In this document: positions 34,151 to 42,205 of the stretch, piece after piece
Numbering within the stretch: position 1 is the stretch's first letter
Layout of the letters: the number at the start of each line of letters is the position of its first letter
From: Bacillota bacterium
GTDB lineage: Bacteria > Bacillota > Clostridia > Christensenellales > UBA1242
NCBI GenBank assembly: GCA_009784185.1
Contig: WRCD01000002.1
Coordinates: 1-64,000 of the forward strand
Direction: 5' to 3'
DNA: 64,000 nucleotides
Notes under the pieces: model-generated
What the model was told of the DNA's origin: nothing
Database searches by the model: none
The model's input: the letters and a program-made list of their open reading frames with translations, nothing else
Translations under genes and position numbers: made by a program

Positions 34151-35755
34151 ATGAAAAAAAACATTATAGTTGGTTGTGCGTGGACATACGCAAACAGTGA
34201 CATACATTTAGGGCATATCTCGGCATATATGGCCGGAGATATTTTAGCACGCTATCACCGTGCTTGCGGCGATAATGTAATAATGGTATCCGGCACGGAC
34301 GCGCACGGCACTCCCATTACCGAGCGTGCCATAAAGGAGGGCGTAACTCCGCAAGAAATTGTGGACAGGTATCACGCTCAGTTTGCAGAGGCTTTTAAGG
34401 GGCTTAATTTCAGTTATGACCTGTATACAAGCACCGCAACTCCTTATCACTCCCAAAAAGTTCAGGAACTGTTGCTTCAGATAGACAAAAACGGGTTTTT
34501 GTACCCTAAAACCGAAACCGCCGGCTTCTGCCCTAAGTGCAACAAGTTTATATACGACCGGGAAGTGCTTGTAACCTGCCCGAAATGCGGAACAGAGAGT
34601 AAGGGTGACCAATGCGACGGGTGCAGCTATGTGTTTCTGGCAAGCGACTTGCTTGCGGGCAAGTGCAGAATCTGCGGCGGAGCAACCGAGCAGAAAGAAA
34701 ACACAAACCTGTATCTTAAGCTGTCGGCGCTGGAACCGGAGATGAAGGCGCATTTCCATCGTAACAGCGGCAAATGGCGCGATAACTCAATTAATGAAAC
34801 GGCAAAGTTTTTGGATATGGGCTTGCATGACAGAGCCGTAACGCGTGACCTTAACTGGGGAGTTAGCGTTCCGTTTCCGGGATATGAAAACAAAAAGATA
34901 TATGTATGGGTAGAGGCCGTGTTTGGGTACTTGACCGCCACCATGAAATATTGTGAGGATAACGGCCTGGACTATAAGGATTATTGGATAAACAATGGCA
35001 GCAACCGTATTTATCTGGCGCACGGAAAGGATAATATAGTATTTCATACTATTATTTTTCCGGCGCTGCTTGAGTCGCTGAAACAAAACTATTTTCTGCC
35101 GGATGTTAATGCAGCTACCGAGTTTTTGAGCATCAACGGACAGAAGATTAGTAAAAGCCTTGGCAACGGCTATCCTATTGCGGATATGCTGGCCAAATTT
35201 CCATCCGACAGCCTCAGGTACTTTTGCGTTGCAAACGGACCCGAGCAAAAGGACAGCAACTTTACATTTCCTCAGCTGCACGCATTGCACAACGGCGAAA
35301 TTGTAAACAAACTCGGAAATTTTGTAAACCGCACGCTTAATTTTAAGGGGCTCACAGGAATTCCTGCCGGAATAATGAGCGTTGAGCTTGAATCGGCTAT
35401 TAAAAACACGTATAAAGAAGTTGGAAAAAGCATTGAACAACTTCAGCTGAAATTTTCTCTGGAGCAGATTTTTACATTAATTGATTTCGGAAACAAGTAT
35501 TACGATACTAAAAAACCATGGGTGCTGTTTAACGAAAACAAGCAGGAGTTTAATTCGGTTATTTACTCATGCTGCGTGCTGATAGCAAACCTCAGCAATC
35601 TGCTGGAGCCGTTTATGCCGGATACTGCAAAAAAGCTGCGGGACCACCTGGGGCTTGGTGCGGCTAAGTGGGAATATGTAACCGCAGAGCCAAAAGAAAA
35701 TATGCCGAAGCTTGATGCGCTGTTTGCCCGTTTGACCGATAAAGATGTATTGTAA
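34151..35755 (+). CDS. metG: Methionyl-tRNA synthetase
   Basis: A 534-residue class I synthetase of the MetG1 type. HIGH motif as ANSDIHLGHISAY (residues about 13-25), VSGTDAHGTPI, a double zinc knuckle between about 115 and 178 (CPKC, CPKC, CDGC and CRIC), YVWVEAVFGYL, the HGKDNIVFHTIIFPALL segment, KMSKS loop as GQKISKSLGNG near 330, and an anticodon domain with KYYDTKKPW. It lacks the C-terminal EMAP tRNA-binding domain. RBS GAGGTGTGTT, 9 nt after the surface-protein stop. Confidence 0.96.
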   Translation: MKKNIIVGCAWTYANSDIHLGHISAYMAGDILARYHRACGDNVIMVSGTDAHGTPITERAIKEGVTPQEIVDRYHAQFAEAFKGLNFSYDLYTSTATPYHSQKVQELLLQIDKNGFLYPKTETAGFCPKCNKFIYDREVLVTCPKCGTESKGDQCDGCSYVFLASDLLAGKCRICGGATEQKENTNLYLKLSALEPEMKAHFHRNSGKWRDNSINETAKFLDMGLHDRAVTRDLNWGVSVPFPGYENKKIYVWVEAVFGYLTATMKYCEDNGLDYKDYWINNGSNRIYLAHGKDNIVFHTIIFPALLESLKQNYFLPDVNAATEFLSINGQKISKSLGNGYPIADMLAKFPSDSLRYFCVANGPEQKDSNFTFPQLHALHNGEIVNKLGNFVNRTLNFKGLTGIPAGIMSVELESAIKNTYKEVGKSIEQLQLKFSLEQIFTLIDFGNKYYDTKKPWVLFNENKQEFNSVIYSCCVLIANLSNLLEPFMPDTAKKLRDHLGLGAAKWEYVTAEPKENMPKLDALFARLTDKDVL

Positions 35756-35823
35756 TGTTTGACTTTTATTGTTTGCTTTGGTAAACTCGCTTCTGGTTTG
35801 ATTAAAAAGCGGGGAGGCTGGTT

Positions 35824-36732
35824 TTGCAGCAAGAAGTACAAAAGAAGAGCGTCTTAGCCTATCCGCAGATATTTTTGATTATTGCTTGCGTATACGGGTT
35901 TAGTAGCTCTATACCCGTGTTTTTGTTAAGTTTAGGGTTTTCAATGCTGCTTCTGCTTAGTCTTCGTGCAACACTTGGTGCCACAACCCTTTTAGTAATT
36001 TACAGGAGCCGTCTGTTCGGTTTTAACAAACCGGCAATAAAGTGGGGTCTGATTTGCGGCTTGTTTAATTTGAGCAGCATGATAACGCTTATTTATGCAA
36101 TTGTGTTAATTGGTCCGGCAACAACTTCGGTGTTTCTTGCCTGCGGAATAGTTTTGATTCCGTTTGCCAATTGGATTGTTAACCGCAGCAGGCCTAAGCC
36201 TATAAATCTTGTTGCTGCCGTGCTATGTGCCGGCGGACTGGTTCTGGCGCTTATGCAGACCGGCATTTCATTCAGCTTTGGATGGGGTCAGGCGCTGGGG
36301 CTGGCCAATGCTGTATTTTATGCCTTTTTTGTAGTGTTACTAAACCGCGCAAGTAAAACTGCGCCCAGCGAGAAGCTTAACTTTATTCAGCTGGTGTTTA
36401 TGGCGTTGGTAACTGCGGTATTGTTTTTCTGTATAGATTTTTCTTCTGCCGCTTTCAGCGCGGATATGATTAGGCATATCTGGGTTATTGTATTTCTGGG
36501 CGTGATTACCGACGGAGTGGTATTTTTATTTCAGACCAAAGCGCAAGGCAGGTCCAACCCCAACATATCCGCTATTTACCTATACACGTTTGCGCTGTTT
36601 GCGGTTGTGTTCTCAATTCTTTTAGGGTTTGACGACTTCCGCTGGCAGCTGGTGGCAGGTGCGGGCATAGTTTTTGTGGCTGCAATTCTGCCCAATGTGG
36701 CCGAATGGATTAAAGCCGGAAATAAGAAATAA
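35824..36732 (+). CDS. DMT superfamily transporter (EamA domains)
   Basis: A 302-residue membrane protein. The first codon is TTG at 35824 with GGGGAGG upstream at 8 nt; no in-frame ATG lies near. About ten hydrophobic helices in two EamA halves (LIIACVYGFSSSIPVFLLSLG, LIYAIVLIGPATTSVFLACG; GWGQALGLANAVFYAFFVVL, ITDGVVFLFQTKAQ). Such proteins export metabolites or amino acids; substrate unknown. Stands alone between metG and an unknown gene. Confidence 0.88.
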   Translation: MQQEVQKKSVLAYPQIFLIIACVYGFSSSIPVFLLSLGFSMLLLLSLRATLGATTLLVIYRSRLFGFNKPAIKWGLICGLFNLSSMITLIYAIVLIGPATTSVFLACGIVLIPFANWIVNRSRPKPINLVAAVLCAGGLVLALMQTGISFSFGWGQALGLANAVFYAFFVVLLNRASKTAPSEKLNFIQLVFMALVTAVLFFCIDFSSAAFSADMIRHIWVIVFLGVITDGVVFLFQTKAQGRSNPNISAIYLYTFALFAVVFSILLGFDDFRWQLVAGAGIVFVAAILPNVAEWIKAGNKK

Positions 36733-36745
36733 TTACGGCAGGCTA

Positions 36746-36774
36746 TTGACATAATATTAAAACTGTTGTACACT
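36746..36774 (+). promoter_or_regulatory. Promoter giving a leaderless mRNA
   Basis: TTGACA (36746-36751), 17-nt spacer, TACACT (36769-36774). The ATG at 36781 begins 7 nt after the -10, at the expected transcription start, and there is no RBS. Confidence 0.75.
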
Positions 36775-36780
36775 TTAGTT

Positions 36781-37518
36781 ATGGATAAAAACGAAATTAA
36801 AAAACTTTTAAAAGACATTCGCAACCCTGATGGCGTAAAAACCATTGTTACGAAAGAAGTTAAAAATCCGCTTGACAAAAAATGGTACGAGCAAAAGGTT
36901 GAAACTTTAACTTTCTTGAGCGATGTGAAAGATAGTGACCTGCGCCTTGCTTTCTGGGAAGCCAAGTGGAAAAACAAGGCAATGCTTTTTGTTAACTGCC
37001 CGCCGAAAAAGAGCGGCTATAATTATATTCATTCTTACATTGTTGAGCCGGATGGAGAGCGTTTTTTACTTCACCATGCAGGAATTTTAAGTTATGAAAC
37101 AACCGGCAGCAGCTGGAACAAACAGATTGATGTCATCAAAACCGAGACAAATGACGAATATGTGGGCGGCGGGTTGGGCGGCTATAGGTTTGTTTTTTTG
37201 GACGAGATTGCACATAGAAAAGACATCGTTTGTATTGACGCCGCGGTAAACATAACGTATGACCCGCCGCATGGTTGGGTAGAGAAAGGCGTTAAGATAG
37301 CCAGGGCAGACAAGCTATATGAACAGAACGGCTATGAATTTTCCTGGGAAGAATATGACAAGTTTATAGACAAGCGTGTAACAGAGGAAACAATTGCACA
37401 AATTGAAGACAATTCGGAAATGGTTGGCGGTGTAAGAGTATATGCACCGTTCGATAAATGGCCAAGCTACTCTGCCGGCAATAAAGGCAGCCGTGCCGAA
37501 ACCGTACCTACGAAATAA
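36781..37518 (+). CDS. Hypothetical cytosolic protein, leaderless
   Basis: A 245-residue protein. A TTG at 36766 would lie upstream of the predicted transcription start, so the ATG at 36781 is preferred. Alpha/beta content with Trp-rich segments (LAFWEAKWKNKAMLFVNCPP, GYNYIHSYIVEPDGERFLLHH) and a Gly-rich turn (EYVGGGLGGYRFVFLDE). No signal peptide, membrane helix or known catalytic motif. No family recognised. It is closed by a terminator and so forms a single-gene unit. Confidence 0.65.
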   Translation: MDKNEIKKLLKDIRNPDGVKTIVTKEVKNPLDKKWYEQKVETLTFLSDVKDSDLRLAFWEAKWKNKAMLFVNCPPKKSGYNYIHSYIVEPDGERFLLHHAGILSYETTGSSWNKQIDVIKTETNDEYVGGGLGGYRFVFLDEIAHRKDIVCIDAAVNITYDPPHGWVEKGVKIARADKLYEQNGYEFSWEEYDKFIDKRVTEETIAQIEDNSEMVGGVRVYAPFDKWPSYSAGNKGSRAETVPTK

Positions 37519-37542
37519 AAACTCCCCGCGGGGAGTTTTTTG
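37516..37542 (+). terminator. Intrinsic terminator
   Basis: AAAACTCCCCGCGGGGAGTT followed by TTTTTG, overlapping the end of the preceding CDS. Confidence 0.85.
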
Positions 37543-37549
37543 TTGGGTA

Positions 37550-37577
37550 TTGACAAAATTTAAATCCGTGATATAAT
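37550..37577 (+). promoter_or_regulatory. Promoter of the isochorismatase-like gene
   Basis: TTGACA (37550-37555), 16-nt spacer, TATAAT (37572-37577). Confidence 0.85.
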
Positions 37578-37607
37578 TTTATTAATACTTTAAAAGGATT
37601 TTGAGTT

Positions 37608-38174
37608 ATGAATAACAAAATGCTGGTAGTTTTGGACATGACCAGGGGTTACTTAAAGGAAGGAGCAATGGCAGCGCCGGAATGTGCGCGGATTGTGCCG
37701 GAGGTTGCCGAAATGGTTGATGCCGCGCTTAGAAACAAACACAAAGTTGTTTATGTGCGTGATTGGCTCAGCCAAAAGAGCGAGAGGTTTTTGAGACAGC
37801 CCAAGCATTGTGTTGCAGACGGCAAAGAGTGTTTGTTTGTGCCGGAGCTTGAACGTCATCAGTTTTTTGTAAGCGTAATTAATAAGGATACCGTAAACGC
37901 TTTTACGGCAGATAAGTTTCAGGGATTATTTAAAAAGGTTGTTTATGACGAGATTGTTGTAACCGGTGTGTTTGCCGAGTTGGGAGTTTTTCAGACCTGC
38001 GTTTCGCTAATGGGATTTATTAAAGCCAATGGGCTGAAAACTAAGATTGTTGTGCCGCAAAACGCTGCAGACACATTTAACAAGCCTGGGCACGCTGCGG
38101 CTTTGGTTAACAAAAGCACATTTGAAATGCTTAATAAAATGGGAATAGCCACACCGGCTGAGTACAGATTCTAA
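37608..38174 (+). CDS. Isochorismatase-fold protein with Gly at the usual Cys position
   Basis: A 188-residue protein of the isochorismatase/nicotinamidase superfamily. Asp10 in VVLDMTRGY and Lys93 in VINKDTVNAF fit two members of the catalytic triad. The third site, normally Cys in amidases (TGVxTDxC), is TGVFAELG with Gly126, the arrangement seen in true isochorismatases such as EntB and PhzD. So it is unlikely to be a cysteine amidase. No menaquinone or siderophore genes are nearby, and the substrate is open. RBS AAAAGGA; own promoter. Confidence 0.8.
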   Translation: MNNKMLVVLDMTRGYLKEGAMAAPECARIVPEVAEMVDAALRNKHKVVYVRDWLSQKSERFLRQPKHCVADGKECLFVPELERHQFFVSVINKDTVNAFTADKFQGLFKKVVYDEIVVTGVFAELGVFQTCVSLMGFIKANGLKTKIVVPQNAADTFNKPGHAAALVNKSTFEMLNKMGIATPAEYRF

Positions 38175-38200
38175 AAAAAAAGGCAAAGACTGACCCGAGC

Positions 38201-38334
38201 AAAATTCCCCTTTTATGAAGGGGTGGATGCGAGCGGAGCGAAGCAGACGGGGTAGCCGCCACCATAGGTGGCGCAAAACATTTTCACATACCCCGCCTCG
38301 CGGGCTCGGCACACCTTTATCTTAAAGGGGAATT
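38201..38334. repeat. Family A repeat, full two-armed copy
   Basis: Left arm AAAATTCCCCTTTTATGAAG, GGGTGGATGCG, GACGGGGTAGCCGCC; right arm CATACCCCGCCTCGC, ACACCTTTATC and TTAAAGGGGAATTAG. Confidence 0.85.
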
Positions 38335-38355
38335 AGTTTCGTAAAGGATTTACTA

Positions 38356-39402
38356 ATGTCAACCAACAACAACTTAAACTTAATACCGCCAATTCCGGCG
38401 CCAGAGGACTGGTATGACAGACGTGAGGCGTATTTTAATGCCATGAAGACCGAGCGGTGGGTGGGCATTATGGCAGAACTTACACGCATTGCAAAGCATG
38501 AATCGAAAGCGCAAAACGACCCGGAGATAATTGAGTTTTGGAATAAAATAACAAAGATTCATCGTGAGGAAAATTCGGACCAATGGCAGGGACTATTATG
38601 GGCTTTTGAGAAAATGGAGCTTGAGCATGAATTTGTAAAAACTCTGTTGTACAGCGGAGTCCGCAAAGAGCTTGCGGCATACGATGCCATCCGCGTTATG
38701 TGTAGTCCGGAATATATAGATACGCCTATTCCTGAAATAGCGGCGGATATGAAAAAGCTGGGCTTTACAGGGCACACTCTTTTAAAATGCGAGTTGAAAC
38801 AAATGAACGGTCATACCCCGCTTTATGCGGCTGAATTTAAAGATTTTACCGACCCGAAGGGCGAAAAAACACTTCGATTTACCTTTTGCAGATATTCAGA
38901 TAGAGTGGACAGAGAAAAAAGGCCCGAAACATACGAGTATTTTAAGTCAGGGAAATCACGGGGTAAGTGCCACCATAGCAGTGCCGATTTTGCGGTTGTG
39001 GGCGGTCACAAAATGTATACCGGCATAATGCACGGAGACTTTGCCGATGACGAGCTTTCGCATAGCTGGCTTACCGAATTTGGTAAAACCAGCGGGATGG
39101 AATATTGTTCTGACCCGGCAAATAATTTGGTCATGCCCAAAGAGGATTATTACAGGCTTTTTGGAATAACCGACGTAAGAGAATTTAATCTGGAACCGCT
39201 GAGGGAGTTTTATGCTTCGGGCGCAAAGTGCGGCGATGATTACGACGACCTGCGTCAAAGCCTGATTGACCCGCAGATAAGCGCAACGTTTATTTCTGAT
39301 TATCAGCGCGACCCTAAGCTAACCATGCGGATTGCAACAATGCCGTATAAAACAGTAAAAGAAATGCGCGGAGATACAGTTGCCGCAAACGAAAAGAAGT
39401 AA
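38356..39402 (+). CDS. Hypothetical cytosolic protein
   Basis: A 348-residue protein behind AAAGGA. The N-terminal half is helical with Trp/Glu-rich segments (EDWYDRREAYFNAMKTERW, FWNKITKIHREENSDQWQG). The second half is beta-rich with a Cys/His segment GKCHHSSADFAVVGGHKMYTG near residue 205 and TSGMEYCSDP near 250. No signal or membrane segment. I do not recognise a family. Monocistronic, with a terminator behind. Confidence 0.65.
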   Translation: MSTNNNLNLIPPIPAPEDWYDRREAYFNAMKTERWVGIMAELTRIAKHESKAQNDPEIIEFWNKITKIHREENSDQWQGLLWAFEKMELEHEFVKTLLYSGVRKELAAYDAIRVMCSPEYIDTPIPEIAADMKKLGFTGHTLLKCELKQMNGHTPLYAAEFKDFTDPKGEKTLRFTFCRYSDRVDREKRPETYEYFKSGKSRGKCHHSSADFAVVGGHKMYTGIMHGDFADDELSHSWLTEFGKTSGMEYCSDPANNLVMPKEDYYRLFGITDVREFNLEPLREFYASGAKCGDDYDDLRQSLIDPQISATFISDYQRDPKLTMRIATMPYKTVKEMRGDTVAANEKK

Positions 39403-39428
39403 AAATTCCCGATGGGGAATTTTTGTTT
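39401..39428 (+). terminator. Intrinsic terminator
   Basis: AAAAATTCCCGATGGGGAAT then TTTTG, right after the stop. Confidence 0.75.
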
Positions 39429-39504
39429 TATTACGTTGTTTCTTTTTGTAATTATACGGTTTTGTGATAAACTAGTACTGATATTTATATGCAAGGGGAA
39501 AATT

Positions 39505-40209
39505 ATGGAAGAATTTGTTGAAACGATAATAGACTTTTTAGGAGACTGGGCACTGTTAATTCCGGCCGCTACATTGTTGCTGGTTTTCTTGTTTGGTATT
39601 ATAATTATGATTTGCATTGGTGCCTCGCGCAGAAAGATTCTTAAAGAAATCCGCAAAACTAAGGCCGGAGGAACTCCGCAGCCTCAGACATATAAATCTG
39701 TTGACCTGCCCGCACCTCCTGTGCCGGTAAGACCCGCACCCGCGGCGGCTCCTGTACCGCAGCCGGAACCGGAACCGCAACCGGAGCCGCAGCCGCAACC
39801 GGAACCTGAGGTAGAACAGTCGAAAAGAGTTGTTATGGTTGAGGCAGAAGAGCCGGTTCAGGCTCAGCCGCCTAAGCCTATTATAAGGGTTGAAGCGGAA
39901 CCTGCAGCGTCCGAAGCTAAGCCGGCTGCACCTGCGCCTGCCGCAGAACAGGAAATACAACTGGAGCATACCGGGGACGGATTGGAAAACGTTAAGTCTA
40001 TTTACGACGAGCCTGCTCCGGAGCCTGCACCCGCTCCCGCACCTGCGCCCGCTCCAAGACCGCAGCCGATATCATCAAACAAGCCGGCCGGTAATCCGGC
40101 GCAGAGGCCCGGCGGACTGACGCTTGTGCGTCCAAGCAGCAATCCTGCGCCCAGCCCAGCCAAGCCGGCCGTTGCAGAAGGCGGCGGTGACTCGGATATT
40201 TTTGCGTAA
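39505..40209 (+). CDS. Membrane-anchored Pro/Ala/Glu-rich protein
   Basis: A 234-residue protein. The ATG at 39505 follows AAGGGG; 31 open codons upstream are ignored because no RBS precedes them. One helix at residues about 15-40 (LLIPAATLLLVFLFGIIIMI), then a basic juxtamembrane part and a long low-complexity region of alternating Pro, Ala and Glu (PEPEPQPEPQPQPEPE; PAPAPAPAPAPRPQP). Such stalks span cell wall or act as flexible linkers; no globular domain follows. Its stop overlaps the next ATG as TAATG, so it is coupled to the HAD gene. Confidence 0.7.
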   Translation: MEEFVETIIDFLGDWALLIPAATLLLVFLFGIIIMICIGASRRKILKEIRKTKAGGTPQPQTYKSVDLPAPPVPVRPAPAAAPVPQPEPEPQPEPQPQPEPEVEQSKRVVMVEAEEPVQAQPPKPIIRVEAEPAASEAKPAAPAPAAEQEIQLEHTGDGLENVKSIYDEPAPEPAPAPAPAPAPRPQPISSNKPAGNPAQRPGGLTLVRPSSNPAPSPAKPAVAEGGGDSDIFA

Positions 40210-41069
40210 TGAAACAGATATATGAGGGTTACACTCTTGTAACCGACCTTGACGGCACCATGCTGTATCCCATAGCAAAATGGCGGATTGTGCCTCCTAA
40301 AACGGAGGCCTTTTTAAAGCGGTTTACAGCCGGCGGCGGCCGGCTTGTTTTGTGTACCGGCCGCGACTTGCATTTTACCGAAAAGGTGGCGCGCATTGCA
40401 GGCGTGCCTGCCGATTTTATTGCTACAAACGGAACGGTTATAAAAACAGGCGGTAAGATAATTCATAACGAGTATATTCCGCGGCACACAATTGAAGAAC
40501 TTGAACGGAAGACATTGCAGATTGCGCCGGAAGTTGTGTTTTGTTTGCGGCATACCGGCAAAAGAGCACATCTTGTGCTTAATAAACAAAACAAGACGGA
40601 AGTCAGAAAGTTTGGCAGTATGTATGCTAAAAAGTTTGGGCGGAGCGCAAATTTTAGTGACTTAAGCCCGAAAAACTATCAGCGGGCACTGGACTATACC
40701 AACGAAATTGTGCTTTGTCTGCTTGATGCCGTGAAAGTTAAAAAGATTCATAAACTATTAAATACCGAGTTTGCGGACAGGCTGAAAAGTGATATCGGCA
40801 CCGTATTTGAAATAAATCCGTTTGGGCAGAGCAAGGCAACAGGCATCCGGCAGCTGGTTGATTTGTATGGCCTTGATACAAACAAGCTGTATATAGCCGG
40901 TGACGATGTTAATGACCGTGCCATGTTTGAGGCTTTCAATAAAAACTCGTTTTGCATCCGCCATAGCCGCAATGCTGATGTTCAGCAACTGGCCAGGTAT
41001 GTGGTGGATGAGTTTTGCGATATTGAGCAGTTTTTGCAGGGAACTGCAAAAACAATGAACAATGAATAA
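40209..41069 (+). CDS. HAD hydrolase, Cof type (first of three)
   Basis: A 286-residue class IIB HAD protein. Motif I VTDLDGTML near residue 13, motif II LVLCTGRDL near 47, Lys in FGQSKATGIRQL near 207 and motif IV YIAGDDVNDRAMFEAF near 232-247. The cap domain lies between II and III. Cof-type enzymes dephosphorylate sugar phosphates and cofactors. Its last residues (TMNNE) and stop lie in a family C-type repeat. Coupled to the Pro-rich protein upstream; two more HAD-type genes follow. Confidence 0.88.
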   Translation: MKQIYEGYTLVTDLDGTMLYPIAKWRIVPPKTEAFLKRFTAGGGRLVLCTGRDLHFTEKVARIAGVPADFIATNGTVIKTGGKIIHNEYIPRHTIEELERKTLQIAPEVVFCLRHTGKRAHLVLNKQNKTEVRKFGSMYAKKFGRSANFSDLSPKNYQRALDYTNEIVLCLLDAVKVKKIHKLLNTEFADRLKSDIGTVFEINPFGQSKATGIRQLVDLYGLDTNKLYIAGDDVNDRAMFEAFNKNSFCIRHSRNADVQQLARYVVDEFCDIEQFLQGTAKTMNNE

Positions 41070-41142
41070 TTGCGGGTCGCTTGCGCTCCAAGATACGCTG
41101 TCATTGCCAGCACTTCTATTCCGGATTCAAACGAAGCAATCT
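41053..41142. repeat. Family C repeat followed by a family D half element
   Basis: AATGAACAATGAATAATTGC then GGGTCGCTTGCGCTCC (family C), and from 41099 TGTCATTGCCAGC to CAAACGAAGCAATCTG (one family D arm). Confidence 0.7.
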
Positions 41143-41172
41143 GTTGGATAGAGCTCAATTCCACTTTTGCTA

Positions 41173-41200
41173 TTGACATTTGCCTGTTTTAAGCTATAAT
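41173..41200 (+). promoter_or_regulatory. Promoter giving a leaderless mRNA
   Basis: TTGACA (41173-41178), 16-nt spacer, TATAAT (41195-41200), then AACTAC and ATG at 41207. Confidence 0.85.
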
Positions 41201-41206
41201 AACTAC

Positions 41207-42205
41207 ATGGGCAAAATTTACCAAGACAAAATATTTGTGTTTGATATGGACGGCACTTTGCTAAAACCGTTAAACTTTGCGCCTGAGGTAAGTATTCTGT
41301 CACAGGAAAACAAGCAGTTTTTAGCGGGTATTATTTTGGGCGGCGGACGGATTGTATTGGGTTCCGGGCATAGTTTAACGGTTTTTGATAAACTGGTTGC
41401 CCAGCAGGCGGAGTTTATGAAGCTGCCGCTAAGTGCTATGCCGTTCAGCTTTATAGCCAGAAACGGTGCAATTATTAAGGCGGGGAACTCTGTAATAAAA
41501 GATGTGCGGATACCGGTTAAGACTGTTGCCGGCATTGAAGCGGTTGTACGAGAGGTTGACAAAGCCTGGGAAACCAAGGGTATAACAGAACGAAGCGCGT
41601 TTGCAATAGCTACCGACATTACTCCGTATATTACAAAGAAGGTTTCCGGCTGGGAGTCCGATGCAACAATGCAGGCGGGCGAGCAGTTTGTAGCCAGAAT
41701 GTTTGGCAACACGGCAAAATTTTTTAACAACAACAAGCCGGAAGACAAAAAAGATTATTATGTGTATTATGCCAATGAAGCGGAGTATGCGGAGGCTGCC
41801 AGGCGGGCTAATCAGTTTGTAATGTTTTCGATAAACGCTGACAAAATGAAAGACCTGTTTAAGCTTGCACTGGATAAATTCGGGGCCGAGCTGGAGTTTT
41901 TTGACCCGGTTCAGCTGGTGCCCAAGGGGGTTAGTAAGGCCGGGTCATTAGACGAGCTTTTGCAGGTAATTGACCCTTTGGCCAGGTGCGAAGTGGTTGC
42001 AATAGGTGATGACAGCCGCGACCTTAATATAATAACCTACAACAGTCCGGAATTAAAAAAGCGCTGTAAAAGCAAACTGGGGTTTGCTATACGAAGCCTT
42101 AACAAAGATGGAACTGTAAAAAACCAGGAAATACTTGATGCGGTAGGTGAAGACAGGGTTGTAAATTACGTTTGGGAAATGGAGGAAGCATTAACATGGC
42201 TATAA
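41207..42205 (+). CDS. HAD-family protein, Cof type (second of three), leaderless
   Basis: A 332-residue protein. The ATG at 41207 is 7 nt after a consensus -10 with no RBS; the upstream TTG at 41180 falls inside the promoter. Motif I FVFDMDGTLLKP, motif II RIVLGSGHSLT, a large cap with YYVYYANEAEYAEA, motif III near PKGVSKAGSLDEL and motif IV VVAIGDDSRDLNII. Compared with the first copy the cap is longer. It overlaps the third gene by 10 nt. Confidence 0.85.
   Translation: MGKIYQDKIFVFDMDGTLLKPLNFAPEVSILSQENKQFLAGIILGGGRIVLGSGHSLTVFDKLVAQQAEFMKLPLSAMPFSFIARNGAIIKAGNSVIKDVRIPVKTVAGIEAVVREVDKAWETKGITERSAFAIATDITPYITKKVSGWESDATMQAGEQFVARMFGNTAKFFNNNKPEDKKDYYVYYANEAEYAEAARRANQFVMFSINADKMKDLFKLALDKFGAELEFFDPVQLVPKGVSKAGSLDELLQVIDPLARCEVVAIGDDSRDLNIITYNSPELKKRCKSKLGFAIRSLNKDGTVKNQEILDAVGEDRVVNYVWEMEEALTWL

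Noticed and set aside
39412..39504. Extended start of the Pro/Ala-rich protein
   Set aside because: The hydrophobic extension overlaps a terminator and has no RBS; ATG 39505 has AAGGGG.
39556..40278. Long minus-strand open frames opposite the Pro/Ala/Glu-rich gene
   Set aside because: They are Arg/Leu-rich antisense readings of a low-complexity region with no RBS.
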